Source: Lacinutrix venerupis
Lineage (GTDB): Bacteria; Bacteroidota; Bacteroidia; Flavobacteriales; Flavobacteriaceae
NCBI RefSeq assembly: GCF_003663945.1
Contig: NZ_RCCH01000003.1
Location: 186,001 to 250,000 of the forward strand
Reading direction: 5' to 3'
DNA: 64,000 nt
In this document: positions 35,396 to 43,580 of the stretch, piece after piece
Layout of the letters: each line of letters starts with the position of its first letter
Position numbering within the stretch: the stretch's first letter is position 1
Notes under the pieces: model-generated
What the model saw: the letters and a program-made list of their open reading frames with translations, nothing else
The model's database searches: none
Told to the model about the DNA's origin: nothing
Made by a program: the position numbers and the translations under genes

Positions 35396-37363
35396 TTACG
35401 CTGTTTTTAAACCATGAATTTCTCTAGTTGGTATTTTTATAACAACTTTAGTTCCAGAAGGAATGTTATTTTCGTGCAAGTCTTCTATATATAGTTTGTA
35501 TGAATTAGTGTAATTTTTAGAAAAGTTTTCTAAACGTTGCTTGGTTAACTCTATACCTACAGATTTTCTTTTTAATAATTTATTCTTTTTAATTTCTGCG
35601 GCAGCTTTTCTTCCAATACCATTATCTGTAATAGTTATAGTAATGTAATCTAAAGACTCTTTTGATATGTAAATAGTCATAGTTTTATCTTCTTTTTTAG
35701 ACGATAAACCGTGCCATAAAGCATTTTCTAAAAAAGGTTGTAATACTAAAGAAGGTACTTTTATATTTTTTGTATCAATACCTTCTTCTACAGAGCGGCT
35801 GTAGTTTATTGTGTTTGAAAATCGAATATTTTCAATATTCATATACAAATCCATAGTTTCTAATTCTTCATACAAAGAGATTTCTTTTTCGGTAGAGGCA
35901 ATTAAAATTTTACGAATAAGCTTAGAAAATTTATTAAGGTAATAAACAGCGTTTTCCTTTTCGTTGTTAATAATATATAATTTAATAGAGTTTAAAGAGT
36001 TAAAAATAAAATGAGGATTCATTTGGTTTCTTAACATGTCTTGCTCTAAGGTAAGAATTTTCTTTTCATGTTTTAGACGCTTGTGTCTGTTTAAAAAAAA
36101 TGCTCCTAAAGATAATAGTAATATTACAATAAAAGCAGCAATAGCCATGTTTCTATTTTCTTCTAATTTTAAATTCGCAACTTCATTCTGTTTTGCTAAA
36201 AACTTTATTTGGTCGTTTTTCTTTTCGGTTTCGTATTCCGAACGAACACTGCTAACGTATTGTGCATTTTCTTTATTAATGATGCTTTGTTCTACTTTAA
36301 CAGCTGTTCTATATTGTTTTAAAGCTAAAGCTGTGTTTCCAAGCTTTTCATTTAAAGAGGATAATTCTTTATTGGCATTTGCAATAGCCGAAGTTAAATT
36401 ATATGCTTCTGCAACGGCTAATCCTTTTTCTAAGTTTTTTTTCGCTAAAGTATTTTTGCCTAATTGACTTTGTGCCCAACCAAGTGTTGTGTAAGCAGAA
36501 GCGATATAGAATTTATCTCCTTTTTCTTCGGCTAAAGCAATTGTAGGTTCTATTATTGCTAGGGCTGCTTCTGGCTTATTTTGCTTCACATAGATAGCGC
36601 CAATACTGTTATTGCAAATTATTCTACCAATGTCTGAATCTATTTTTTCGTTATATTTTAAAGATTTAAAATAACTGTTTAAGGCATAATCAAGTTTGTT
36701 GTGAGCTTCGTAAACAGCACCAATATTATGATGGTTTATGGCTAAACCAAGATTGTTTTTATTTGCAATTTCTATAGCAAGAGATTTATTAAATTCTTGT
36801 AAAGCATGGTCGTATTGTCTTATACTTAAGTAAATGTTTCCCATACTGTTATGGCTAACTGCTATGCTCTTTTGTATGCTTTTAGATTTGTTTTTTTGAG
36901 ACTCTGCAATAGATAAAGCTTCTTGATGGTAGTCTAGAGCTGGCCTAATTTTGTCTTGTCTTCTTGCAACAACTCCTAGCATATTTAAACTTACAATTTC
37001 AAATTCTATTAAGTTGTTTTGTCTAGAAGTAGTTAAAGCGTTATTTAAAACTTGATTTGCTTTTTCAAATAACGATTTATTTCGGAATTGTATACCTAAA
37101 GCAATATTCGCAAATGCTTCACCTTGTTTATAATTTGCGGTAACACTTTTTTGCAAAAGTGTTTTCATTTTAGTGGTGTCGTATTTGTTTTTATAGATAG
37201 CATATTCTAAATCTCCATAGTTTTTATGGTTTACTTTAATAATACTATCTGCAATTATTTTAAAATCTACTTTGTCTTTTTGTGCATGAGAAAATGTAAT
37301 AAAACACAACAGTAGAAGTAGTGTTATGTAGTTTTTTTTATGAAGAAAAATTTTAACCATCAT
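35396..37363 (-). CDS. LytS/YehU-type sensor histidine kinase with TPR sensor
   Basis: The 655-aa protein has a signal peptide, then a TPR array at about 60-360 (units such as HNSMGNIYLSIRQYDHALQEFNKSL). A coiled coil follows, and one membrane helix at about 405-425 (AIAAFIVILLLSLGAFFL). The cytoplasmic His_kinase domain has QMNPHFIFNSLNSIKLYI and an HATPase domain with SLVLQPFLENALWHG and DNGIGRK. The TPR part would therefore be periplasmic. It is 5 nt downstream of the LytTR regulator gene, forming a clear two-component operon. Confidence 0.92.
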   Translation of the reverse strand: MMVKIFLHKKNYITLLLLLCFITFSHAQKDKVDFKIIADSIIKVNHKNYGDLEYAIYKNKYDTTKMKTLLQKSVTANYKQGEAFANIALGIQFRNKSLFEKANQVLNNALTTSRQNNLIEFEIVSLNMLGVVARRQDKIRPALDYHQEALSIAESQKNKSKSIQKSIAVSHNSMGNIYLSIRQYDHALQEFNKSLAIEIANKNNLGLAINHHNIGAVYEAHNKLDYALNSYFKSLKYNEKIDSDIGRIICNNSIGAIYVKQNKPEAALAIIEPTIALAEEKGDKFYIASAYTTLGWAQSQLGKNTLAKKNLEKGLAVAEAYNLTSAIANANKELSSLNEKLGNTALALKQYRTAVKVEQSIINKENAQYVSSVRSEYETEKKNDQIKFLAKQNEVANLKLEENRNMAIAAFIVILLLSLGAFFLNRHKRLKHEKKILTLEQDMLRNQMNPHFIFNSLNSIKLYIINNEKENAVYYLNKFSKLIRKILIASTEKEISLYEELETMDLYMNIENIRFSNTINYSRSVEEGIDTKNIKVPSLVLQPFLENALWHGLSSKKEDKTMTIYISKESLDYITITITDNGIGRKAAAEIKKNKLLKRKSVGIELTKQRLENFSKNYTNSYKLYIEDLHENNIPSGTKVVIKIPTREIHGLKTA

Positions 37364-37368
37364 TAATA

Positions 37369-38103
37369 TTATAGTTTTTCTAAAAAGCTAGATTTCCTTT
37401 GTCTAGCAACAGGTATTTTATGGTTAGATTCCATAATAACATAACCATCAGTTTTTAGGAATTCTTTAATTTTTGAAAGGTTAATTACGTATGAATTGTG
37501 GATTCTAAAAAAATCTCCTTCAGGTAGTAGTGCATTAACTTCTTTTAATTTTTTTGTTACTAAAACCTTTTGCCCATCATTTAAAAATATGGTGCTGTAG
37601 TTTCCATCGGACTCTGCAAAAAGAATATCTTCAATATTTAAAAATAGAAGTTTACCATCTGTGTTAATGGTTATTTTTTTCTTGTTTTTTGTATTGGTAA
37701 AATTAATTAGTATGTCTTCAATTTTATCAGAATTTACAATCCTGGATCTAAACTTTTTAATTTTAGAGATGGTTTCTTTTAAATCGTCAAAATCTATAGG
37801 TTTTAATAAATAATCTAATGCTTCGTTTTTAAGAGCTTTTATAGCATACTCATCATAAGCTGTAGTAAAAACAACAGCAATATTTTTTTGATTAAGCTGT
37901 TCTAAAAACTGAAAACCATCCATGGTTGGCATTTGTATATCTAGAAAAAGACAATCGGGAGTGTGTTTACTTAAATAAAGTAAGGCATCTTCTGGTATAG
38001 AAAAAGTTTTAACAATTTCTATTTCATCTCTAAAATTCTTGAGTTCCCAACTTAAACCTTGTATGGCTTTTGGTTCATCATCTACAATAACAGCTGTAAG
38101 CAT
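37369..38103 (-). CDS. LytTR-family response regulator
   Basis: The 244-aa protein has an N-terminal receiver domain (VDDEP, phospho-acceptor Asp in DCLFLDIQMP, Lys in LDYLLKPID). A C-terminal LytTR DNA-binding domain covers about 140-244, with FAESDGNYSTIFLNDG and FFRIHNSYVINLSKI. It is the first gene of the operon with the LytS-type kinase. A pair of 10-bp direct repeats 21 bp apart lies 57-87 bp upstream of its start, spaced as LytTR regulators prefer. Confidence 0.94.
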   Translation of the reverse strand: MLTAVIVDDEPKAIQGLSWELKNFRDEIEIVKTFSIPEDALLYLSKHTPDCLFLDIQMPTMDGFQFLEQLNQKNIAVVFTTAYDEYAIKALKNEALDYLLKPIDFDDLKETISKIKKFRSRIVNSDKIEDILINFTNTKNKKKITINTDGKLLFLNIEDILFAESDGNYSTIFLNDGQKVLVTKKLKEVNALLPEGDFFRIHNSYVINLSKIKEFLKTDGYVIMESNHKIPVARQRKSSFLEKL

Positions 38104-38159
38104 TTAAAAAAAAATTATATTATAAATATAAAACATAAAATAGACATGGTCTTTATTTA

Positions 38160-38190
38160 ATGTGTAAATGGTAAATATAGATGTGTAAAT
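38160..38190 (-). promoter_or_regulatory. Direct repeat fitting a LytTR binding site
   Basis: ATGTGTAAAT occurs at 38160-38169 and again at 38181-38190, an exact 21-bp period. Counted as 9-mers (TGTGTAAAT) the gap is 12 bp, which is the classical layout for AgrA/ComE/LytTR regulators. The site is 57-87 bp upstream of the LytTR gene, so autoregulation is likely. Confidence 0.55.
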
Positions 38191-38401
38191 AGTGTAATTT
38201 AATGCTTTTTAGGCGATTGTTTTTATTGTAATTATAGTGTTACAAACCAATTATACAAAATATTAAGCCAATTATACATTATCATGTATTTTGTTGTGCT
38301 TAGAAATTATCTTTATAAAATATTAGTTTTAATTATTTAACTAAATATAAGTGAAAGTTAAGGGATTCACTTTAATAAATTATGCTATTAGTTCTTATAG
38401 A

Positions 38402-38426
38402 AAACCAGGTTTATCCTGGTTTTTTT
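38402..38426 (+). terminator. Orphan plus-strand terminator hairpin
   Basis: AAACCAGG / CCTGGTTT with a short loop is followed by a T-run on the plus strand. No plus-strand gene is within several hundred bases upstream, so it may end a small RNA transcribed from 38104-38400. Confidence 0.55.
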
Positions 38427-38706
38427 ATTTTAAAAACATTCTTAAACTAGAATTTAATAATTGTCTTTTTCTATTTAAAGATTTAAAATTGGAAGCTATT
38501 AATATTAAAAACTAAAAATCTTAGTCTTCAATTTTATTTCAATTAGTTTTTTATTACTTTTTTTAAGAGTAAAACCCTTTTTTTTAAAAAAAGTAAGAAT
38601 GCTTATTTTACTGCTGTTAACAAAATATTATAATTTTAAAACACTAATAATCAGTGTTTTAGCAAAAAATCTTAAAAACACCCTAAAACAAAGGGCTGTG
38701 CCGTTT

Positions 38707-38731
38707 TGTTAAAAACTTGTTGAAAACGTTT
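38707..38731. repeat. Copy 1 of a 25-bp repeat flanking nrdBA
   Basis: Identical over 25 bp to 42165-42189. The repeat contains two 11-bp units, TGTTAAAAACT and TGTTGAAAACG, each starting with a 9-mer close to a reversed DnaA box. It lies about 240 bp upstream of nrdB. Confidence 0.8.
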
Positions 38732-38920
38732 ACCGAATGCCCTTTCTTTTTATGGTACAATTCTCAATCTTTGTTGAAGGAAAAAAAGAGTATAATTTCT
38801 ACAAATCTTATTGTTGATATAGAAATAGAAAATGCACTTTTTTTAAGATAACGCACCATTATATTCCTTTTTTTTAAAAAGGAAATTTTAAAACAATTTA
38901 CGGATTAACCATTAAAGATT

Positions 38921-38938
38921 GAATGATGCCAATCATTC
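38921..38938 (+). promoter_or_regulatory. Hairpin in the nrdB leader
   Basis: GAATGAT-GCCA-ATCATTC is a perfect 7-bp stem with a tetraloop ending 32 nt before the nrdB ATG. It may affect message stability or translation; it could equally be an operator. Confidence 0.4.
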
Positions 38939-38970
38939 TTGTGTCACTTTAGCTATTAATATCAAAGAAT

Positions 38971-40245
38971 ATGGAGATTACACAAATTATTAAAAGAGAT
39001 TACGAAACAAGCCCATTTGTTTTAAATAAAATTTCTAATGCTATTGAAAAAGCAATGCTGTCTGTAGGAAGCGGAGGGAAAGAAGATGCAAATACTATTT
39101 CAGTAAATGTTTTACAAACACTTTTAGAAAGAAAGGAAAAAGATTATAAATACATTCCAACGGTAGAGCAAGTGCAAGATCTTGTAGAAGAAAAACTAAT
39201 GGAAAGTGCGTTTCATGATGTTGCAAAAGCCTATATTTTATATAGAGACGAGCAAGCAAGAAATAGAAAAACAAATATTTTTGAAAAACGTATAAATCTT
39301 AAACCTTATGAGTATCCAGAACTTAACGAATATGTAGATGCTATTAGGCATTCCTACTGGATTCATTCAGAGTTTAACTTCACTAGCGATATTCAAGATT
39401 TTAAAACAAGATTAACCATTGTAGAGCAAAACGCAATTAAAAATACAATGCTTGCAATTTCTCAAATAGAAGTTGCAGTAAAGAATTTTTGGGGAGAGAT
39501 TTACAATAAAATGCCAAAACCAGAAATAGGTTCGGTAGGTGCTACGTTTGCCGAAAGTGAAGTGCGCCATCAAGATGCATATTCTCATTTGTTAGAAATT
39601 TTAGGACTTAATAACGAGTTTAAAAATATAAAGAAAAAGCCTGTAATTATGCGCCGTGTGCATTATTTAGAAACGGCTTTAAAAAACTCTAAAAGTGATG
39701 ATAATAAAGAATACGCAGAAGCTGTTTTATTATTCTCATTATTTATAGAACATGTGTCTTTATTCTCTCAGTTTTTAATAATAATGGCATTTAATAAGCA
39801 TAAAAATATGCTTAAAGGAGTGTCAAATGTAGTAGAAGCGACTTCTAAAGAAGAGCAAATTCATGGAGATTTTGGAATCGATATTATTAGAATAATTAAA
39901 AACGAAAATCCAACTTGGTTCGATGAGACTCATGCTGCTCAAGTTCAAGAATTATGTAAAGAAGCTTTCGAATCTGAAAGTAAAATTATAGACTGGATTT
40001 TTGAAGCAGGAGAATTAGATTTCTTACCTAAAGCTGTTATAAATGAATTTATTAAAAATCGTTTTAATAATTCTTTACAAAGTATAGGTATTGAAAAAGT
40101 ATTCGAAATAGACGAAAAATTAGTTGAACAAACCGAATGGTTTGACGACGAAATTATAGGAACAAAACACGGAGATTTCTTTGTGAAAAGATCTATAAAC
40201 TACAGCAAAAGAACAAAAAGTATAACTAGCGACGATTTATTTTAA
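38971..40245 (+). CDS. nrdB: Ribonucleoside-diphosphate reductase beta subunit with N-terminal ATP-cone
   Basis: The 424-aa protein begins with an ATP-cone of about 95 residues (IIKRDYETSPFVLNKISNAI ... DVAKAYILYRDEQ), an allosteric domain normally found on NrdA. The ferritin-like core follows, with metal ligands in SEVRH (Glu197, His200), FIEH (Glu260) and EEQIH (Glu295, His298). Tyr204 is at the position of the E. coli radical tyrosine. This layout is known from Leeuwenhoekiella blandensis, where dATP shuts the enzyme off through NrdB. Related flavobacterial enzymes use a dimanganese cofactor, which I infer but cannot see here. nrdA follows after one base. Confidence 0.95.
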   Translation: MEITQIIKRDYETSPFVLNKISNAIEKAMLSVGSGGKEDANTISVNVLQTLLERKEKDYKYIPTVEQVQDLVEEKLMESAFHDVAKAYILYRDEQARNRKTNIFEKRINLKPYEYPELNEYVDAIRHSYWIHSEFNFTSDIQDFKTRLTIVEQNAIKNTMLAISQIEVAVKNFWGEIYNKMPKPEIGSVGATFAESEVRHQDAYSHLLEILGLNNEFKNIKKKPVIMRRVHYLETALKNSKSDDNKEYAEAVLLFSLFIEHVSLFSQFLIIMAFNKHKNMLKGVSNVVEATSKEEQIHGDFGIDIIRIIKNENPTWFDETHAAQVQELCKEAFESESKIIDWIFEAGELDFLPKAVINEFIKNRFNNSLQSIGIEKVFEIDEKLVEQTEWFDDEIIGTKHGDFFVKRSINYSKRTKSITSDDLF

Positions 40246-40246
40246 A

Positions 40247-42040
40247 ATGAAAAACGAAACACAACAAAACATCGAGGCAAACGTAAGCCAGGAAGCAAAA
40301 GCTTCAAATTACGAAGAATTAATTAACGCTAGAAAAGAAACCATTAAAGAAGCTGGTAAACAACCAGAAATAAAATGGTTAACAGAAAATAGTCGTAAGT
40401 TCTTGTCTTCAGGTTACCTAACAGAAGGTACAACACCAGAAGAGCGTATTAGAGAAATAGCAGAAAGAGCAGAAGCAATTTTAAAAATTGATGGTTTTGC
40501 AGATAAATTTTATGGGTATATGGCAGAAGGCTATTATTCATTAGCATCACCAGTATGGTCTAACTTTGGTAAAAGAAGAGGTTTGCCAATTAGTTGTTTT
40601 GGTTCGCATATATCAGACGATATGGGAGACATTTTATACACCCAATCTGAGGTTGGAATGATGTCTAAACTAGGAGGTGGTACTTCTGGTTACTTTGGTA
40701 AGTTACGCCATAGAGGAGCTCCTGTTAAAAACAATGGAGAATCTTCTGGAGCAGTACATATTATGCAGTTGTTCGAAAAAATGGTAGATGTTGTAAGTCA
40801 AGGCTCTGTAAGAAGAGGTCGTTTTTCTCCTTACTTACCTATAGAACATGGTGATATTGACGAGTTTTTAGAAATAGGAACAGAAGGAAATCCAATCCAA
40901 GAATTAACACACGGTGTAACTGTTGGTAATAAATGGATGGAAGAGATGATTGACGGTGACCAAGAGAAAAGAGCTATTTGGGCAAAAGTATTACAACGTA
41001 GAGGAGAAATAGGGTACCCTTATATTTTCTTTAAAGATAATGCTAATAATGCTGCACCAGATGTGTATAAAGATAAGAACCATGAAATTTACGCAAGTAA
41101 TTTATGTTCTGAGATTATGTTGCCAACTAACGATAGATGGTCGTTTGTTTGCGTATTATCTTCTATTAACTTATTGCACTACGATAAGTGGAAAGATACA
41201 GATGCTGTAGAAACAATGGTGTACTTTTTAGATGCTGTTTTAGAAGAGTTTATTACAAAATTAGAAGTATATAGAGATTCTTCAAGCAGAGACGACCAGC
41301 AAACATTCTTGTTTATGGAAAAAGCTTATAATTTTGCAAAAGAAAATAGAGCTTTAGGAATGGGAGCTTTAGGATGGCACTCATTATTACAATCTAAAAT
41401 GGTTGCTTTCGACAGCCAAGAAGCATTTAATTTAAATAGCGAAATATTTAAAACTATTGAAGATAAATCTAAGAAAGCATCCCAAGAGTTAGCAAAATTA
41501 TTTGGTGAGCCAGACGTATTAAAAGGTTACGGTAGACGTAACACAACTTTAAATGCTGTAGCTCCAACAACATCTTCTGCATTTATTTTAGGACAAGTAT
41601 CTCAAGGTATTGAGCCAATTTGGTCTAACAGTTATGTAAAAGATATTGCTAAAATTAAAACAACTATTAAAAATCCATTTTTAGTAGATTTATTAGAAGA
41701 GAAAGGATTAAATACAACAGAAATCTGGAAAAGTATTCGTGATTACGATGGTTCAGTACAACATTTAGAAGAGCTTACAGATCATGAAAAAGATGTATTT
41801 AAAACGTATTCTGAAATAGACCAGATGAGTATTATATACCAGGCAGCAAACAGGCAAAACCATATTGACCAAGCACAGTCTTTAAATATTATGGTACATC
41901 CAGATATGCCGGTAAAAGACATTAATAAGCTTTATATAAATGCGTGGAAGTTAGGTGTAAAATCTTTATACTACCAACATAGTATGAATGCTGCACAAAA
42001 ATTTAAGCAAAAGAAAGAATGTACTAGTTGCGAAGGTTAA
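40247..42040 (+). CDS. nrdA: Ribonucleoside-diphosphate reductase alpha subunit, no ATP-cone
   Basis: The 597-aa catalytic subunit reduces ribonucleoside diphosphates. It has the active-site Cys117 in ISCFGS, the thiyl-radical Cys287 in NLCSEI, and Cys302 as the partner disulfide residue. Tyr residues for radical transfer occur near SLYYQHSMN, and the C-terminal shuttle cysteines are CTSC. It starts directly with the helical domain and lacks the usual ATP-cone, which here sits on NrdB. The gene ends at a hairpin terminator. Confidence 0.95.
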   Translation: MKNETQQNIEANVSQEAKASNYEELINARKETIKEAGKQPEIKWLTENSRKFLSSGYLTEGTTPEERIREIAERAEAILKIDGFADKFYGYMAEGYYSLASPVWSNFGKRRGLPISCFGSHISDDMGDILYTQSEVGMMSKLGGGTSGYFGKLRHRGAPVKNNGESSGAVHIMQLFEKMVDVVSQGSVRRGRFSPYLPIEHGDIDEFLEIGTEGNPIQELTHGVTVGNKWMEEMIDGDQEKRAIWAKVLQRRGEIGYPYIFFKDNANNAAPDVYKDKNHEIYASNLCSEIMLPTNDRWSFVCVLSSINLLHYDKWKDTDAVETMVYFLDAVLEEFITKLEVYRDSSSRDDQQTFLFMEKAYNFAKENRALGMGALGWHSLLQSKMVAFDSQEAFNLNSEIFKTIEDKSKKASQELAKLFGEPDVLKGYGRRNTTLNAVAPTTSSAFILGQVSQGIEPIWSNSYVKDIAKIKTTIKNPFLVDLLEEKGLNTTEIWKSIRDYDGSVQHLEELTDHEKDVFKTYSEIDQMSIIYQAANRQNHIDQAQSLNIMVHPDMPVKDINKLYINAWKLGVKSLYYQHSMNAAQKFKQKKECTSCEG

Positions 42041-42068
42041 TTAGTATTGTTTAGATAAAAACTTAAGG

Positions 42069-42097
42069 AAACCATCTTGAAATATAGATGGTTTTTT
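42069..42097 (+). terminator. nrdBA terminator
   Basis: Nine-base arms AAACCATCT / AGATGGTTT followed by T-run, 28 bases after the nrdA stop. Confidence 0.8.
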
Positions 42098-42164
42098 AAG
42101 GTCTTAACTGAAAAAAAACAAATCTAGTTAAATGTTTAAAAATCAGTTGTTTAATTGTTTTTTA

Positions 42165-42189
42165 TGTTAAAAACTTGTTGAAAACGTTT
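42165..42189. repeat. Copy 2 of the 25-bp repeat flanking nrdBA
   Basis: Identical over 25 bp to 38707-38731, about 125 bp after the nrdA stop and beyond the terminator. Copies are 3458 bp apart in direct orientation. Flanking bases differ on both sides. Confidence 0.8.
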
Positions 42190-42286
42190 GTTATATGCAT
42201 TTTGATAAACAAAAGCATCAAAGTAAATTTGAATAAACAATAATTATGAATAGATAGCAATTTAAGCTGAAGATAAGTACAGAAAA

Positions 42287-42455
42287 AGGGACATCGCGAA
42301 ATATCCCTCTTGTCAATATTTTATACAATAATTGGATTCAGGCCCTAATTTTGTAAAAATAATATGAGATGTAAATCTCTTACTTTCTTCTTCAAAGAAA
42401 CAAAATTAGTTTCTAACTGACAAGATAAATAGTTTCCATTTAGAATGATTTATCT
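42287..42455 (+). ncRNA. Candidate structured RNA upstream of the orphan 317-aa gene
   Basis: The stretch supports several nested or adjacent stems. AGGGACAT pairs with ATATCCCT (42287-42308, one mismatch). TCTTGTCA pairs with TGACAAGA (42308-42315 with 42418-42425). Inside that, CTAATTTTGT pairs with ACAAAATTAG (42345-42354 with 42400-42409), and innermost GAGAT-GTAA-ATCTC (42366-42379). A fifth stem AGATAAAT / ATTTATCT (42423-42430 with 42448-42455) would compete with the second. The 510-bp region 42041-42550 is otherwise noncoding. A -7-like TAATTTTG at 42346 is an alternative explanation for one arm. No RNA family is recognised. Confidence 0.35.
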
Positions 42456-42495
42456 CTTTCTACCAATAAAATATGGTGTTTAGGAGATGAATTAA

Positions 42496-42519
42496 TTATC
42501 AACAGGTTCTTGTTAATAA
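42496..42519. promoter_or_regulatory. Imperfect inverted repeat before the orphan gene
   Basis: TTATCAACA and TGTTAATAA are inverted with one mismatch around a six-base centre. The left arm is one base from the classical DnaA box. The site is 31 bp upstream of the ATG at 42551, so an operator is plausible. Confidence 0.4.
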
Positions 42520-42550
42520 AAGTATTTAAGAGCCAAAAAACATAATAAAA

Positions 42551-43504
42551 ATGGCAACATTTATTATTTATCGAGTGGCAATCGTTAATAAAGCCAAAGA
42601 AGAACAGCCGTTAAGCAATTTTAATGGACAAAATGACTTATTAGAAGTTTGCAATCAATATTATCATTCCTTAAGAAAGAATAGAAGAGAATATTATGGT
42701 AATCAAGGAAAAAAAAGAACATTTTCAATAAATACCAAAATAGATTTTTTAAGAACAGATAGAACCTTAATTACTAGTTTCGATTCTGCCTTTACAGGAA
42801 ATGAGGTTTATATCCGAAATGCAGAAACAAATAGTCTAAATTATAAAGTTAATAAGGATGAACTTCAAAGTCGAAGCTTGTTTTCTTTATGTCATATTCC
42901 TAAAAAATCAAAGTACGGATATGTTGTTTTTGAAAACAAAGCGAATCACGGAGTTAAAGTTGCGTTCGAAAGAGGTTTTCAATCTTTTTTAAATGCATCA
43001 GGTTATGAGGATTATAGAGTTGTGATGACTCCTGCTTTGAATTATAATTATTTATCTAATTTCATTGTTAATGGTAAGCTTAAAAAATTAAGGTTAATAG
43101 AGAATACTCTGAAAAAGGATGTGCAATTATCATTATGGAATGATTTGAATAGAAATTGTAATGACAAAGATATTAGAGAACTTAAGTTTAGAAGTAAAAC
43201 CGAAAATTCTATTTATAAGAAGGAATTACATAATTTGTTTTTTACTAAATTGAATGAGTACGAAAAAATTCAATTTATGAATACTTATGTAATAGACGAT
43301 ATTTCTTTCGAGATTAATTACAAAGGAGCTTCTAAAGTTTTTTACATGAAAGATAGAGGTCGCATGAGAGCTATTGTAGATGTTTCTAGTCAATTAATGT
43401 ATGAAGAAGATCAGCCAACATATGATTCTATGGTAAAAACATCTATAAAGTTGATTAACGAAATATTAGGGTATGATTTGTTAGATTTCAACAATGCTGC
43501 TTAA
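42551..43504 (+). CDS. Orphan hypothetical protein, 317 aa
   Basis: I do not recognise the family. The protein is soluble, without signal peptide or membrane segment, rich in Lys/Asn/Tyr, and begins MATFIIYRVAIVNKAKEEQ, like a beta-strand entry to an alpha/beta domain. The central part has GYVVFENKANHGVKVAFERG, and the end has FYMKDRGRMRAIVDVSSQL. No catalytic motif, nuclease signature or helix-turn-helix stands out. It is a single-gene unit between nrdA and a bidirectional terminator, behind a structured leader and an inverted repeat. That arrangement, with an unknown product in an otherwise housekeeping area, fits an accessory or defence-type gene. That is a guess. Confidence 0.75.
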   Translation: MATFIIYRVAIVNKAKEEQPLSNFNGQNDLLEVCNQYYHSLRKNRREYYGNQGKKRTFSINTKIDFLRTDRTLITSFDSAFTGNEVYIRNAETNSLNYKVNKDELQSRSLFSLCHIPKKSKYGYVVFENKANHGVKVAFERGFQSFLNASGYEDYRVVMTPALNYNYLSNFIVNGKLKKLRLIENTLKKDVQLSLWNDLNRNCNDKDIRELKFRSKTENSIYKKELHNLFFTKLNEYEKIQFMNTYVIDDISFEINYKGASKVFYMKDRGRMRAIVDVSSQLMYEEDQPTYDSMVKTSIKLINEILGYDLLDFNNAA

Positions 43505-43529
43505 TAGATGATTTTATAAGCATTTACAA

Positions 43530-43559
43530 AAAAAAGCACCTTTATAAAGGTGCTTTTTT
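43530..43559. terminator. Bidirectional terminator between the orphan gene and the OmpA-like gene
   Basis: A long stem AAAAAAGCACCTTTA / TAAAGGTGCTTTTTT with essentially no loop and T-runs on both strands, placed between the convergent stops at 43504 and 43581. Confidence 0.8.
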
Positions 43560-43580
43560 ATTATTATAAATAGTTTGTAA

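Larger units (their letters stand above)
38104..38970. other. Long intergenic region between the LytTR operon and nrdB
   Basis: This 867-bp region has no convincing coding frame. From left to right it holds a LytTR-type direct repeat (38160-38190), a plus-strand terminator-like hairpin not linked to any gene (38402-38426), an 8-bp stem AAAACACT/AGTGTTTT (38638-38660), and one copy of a 25-bp repeat (38707-38731) nested in a stem AAAGGGC/GCCCTTT (38690-38696 with 38739-38745). It also has a -7-like AATCTTTG (38766) and a hairpin near the nrdB start (38921-38938). Confidence 0.6.

Noticed and set aside
38382-38460. Short frame starting ATGCTATTAG in the nrdB leader
   Set aside because: It runs through the orphan terminator hairpin and has no conserved features.
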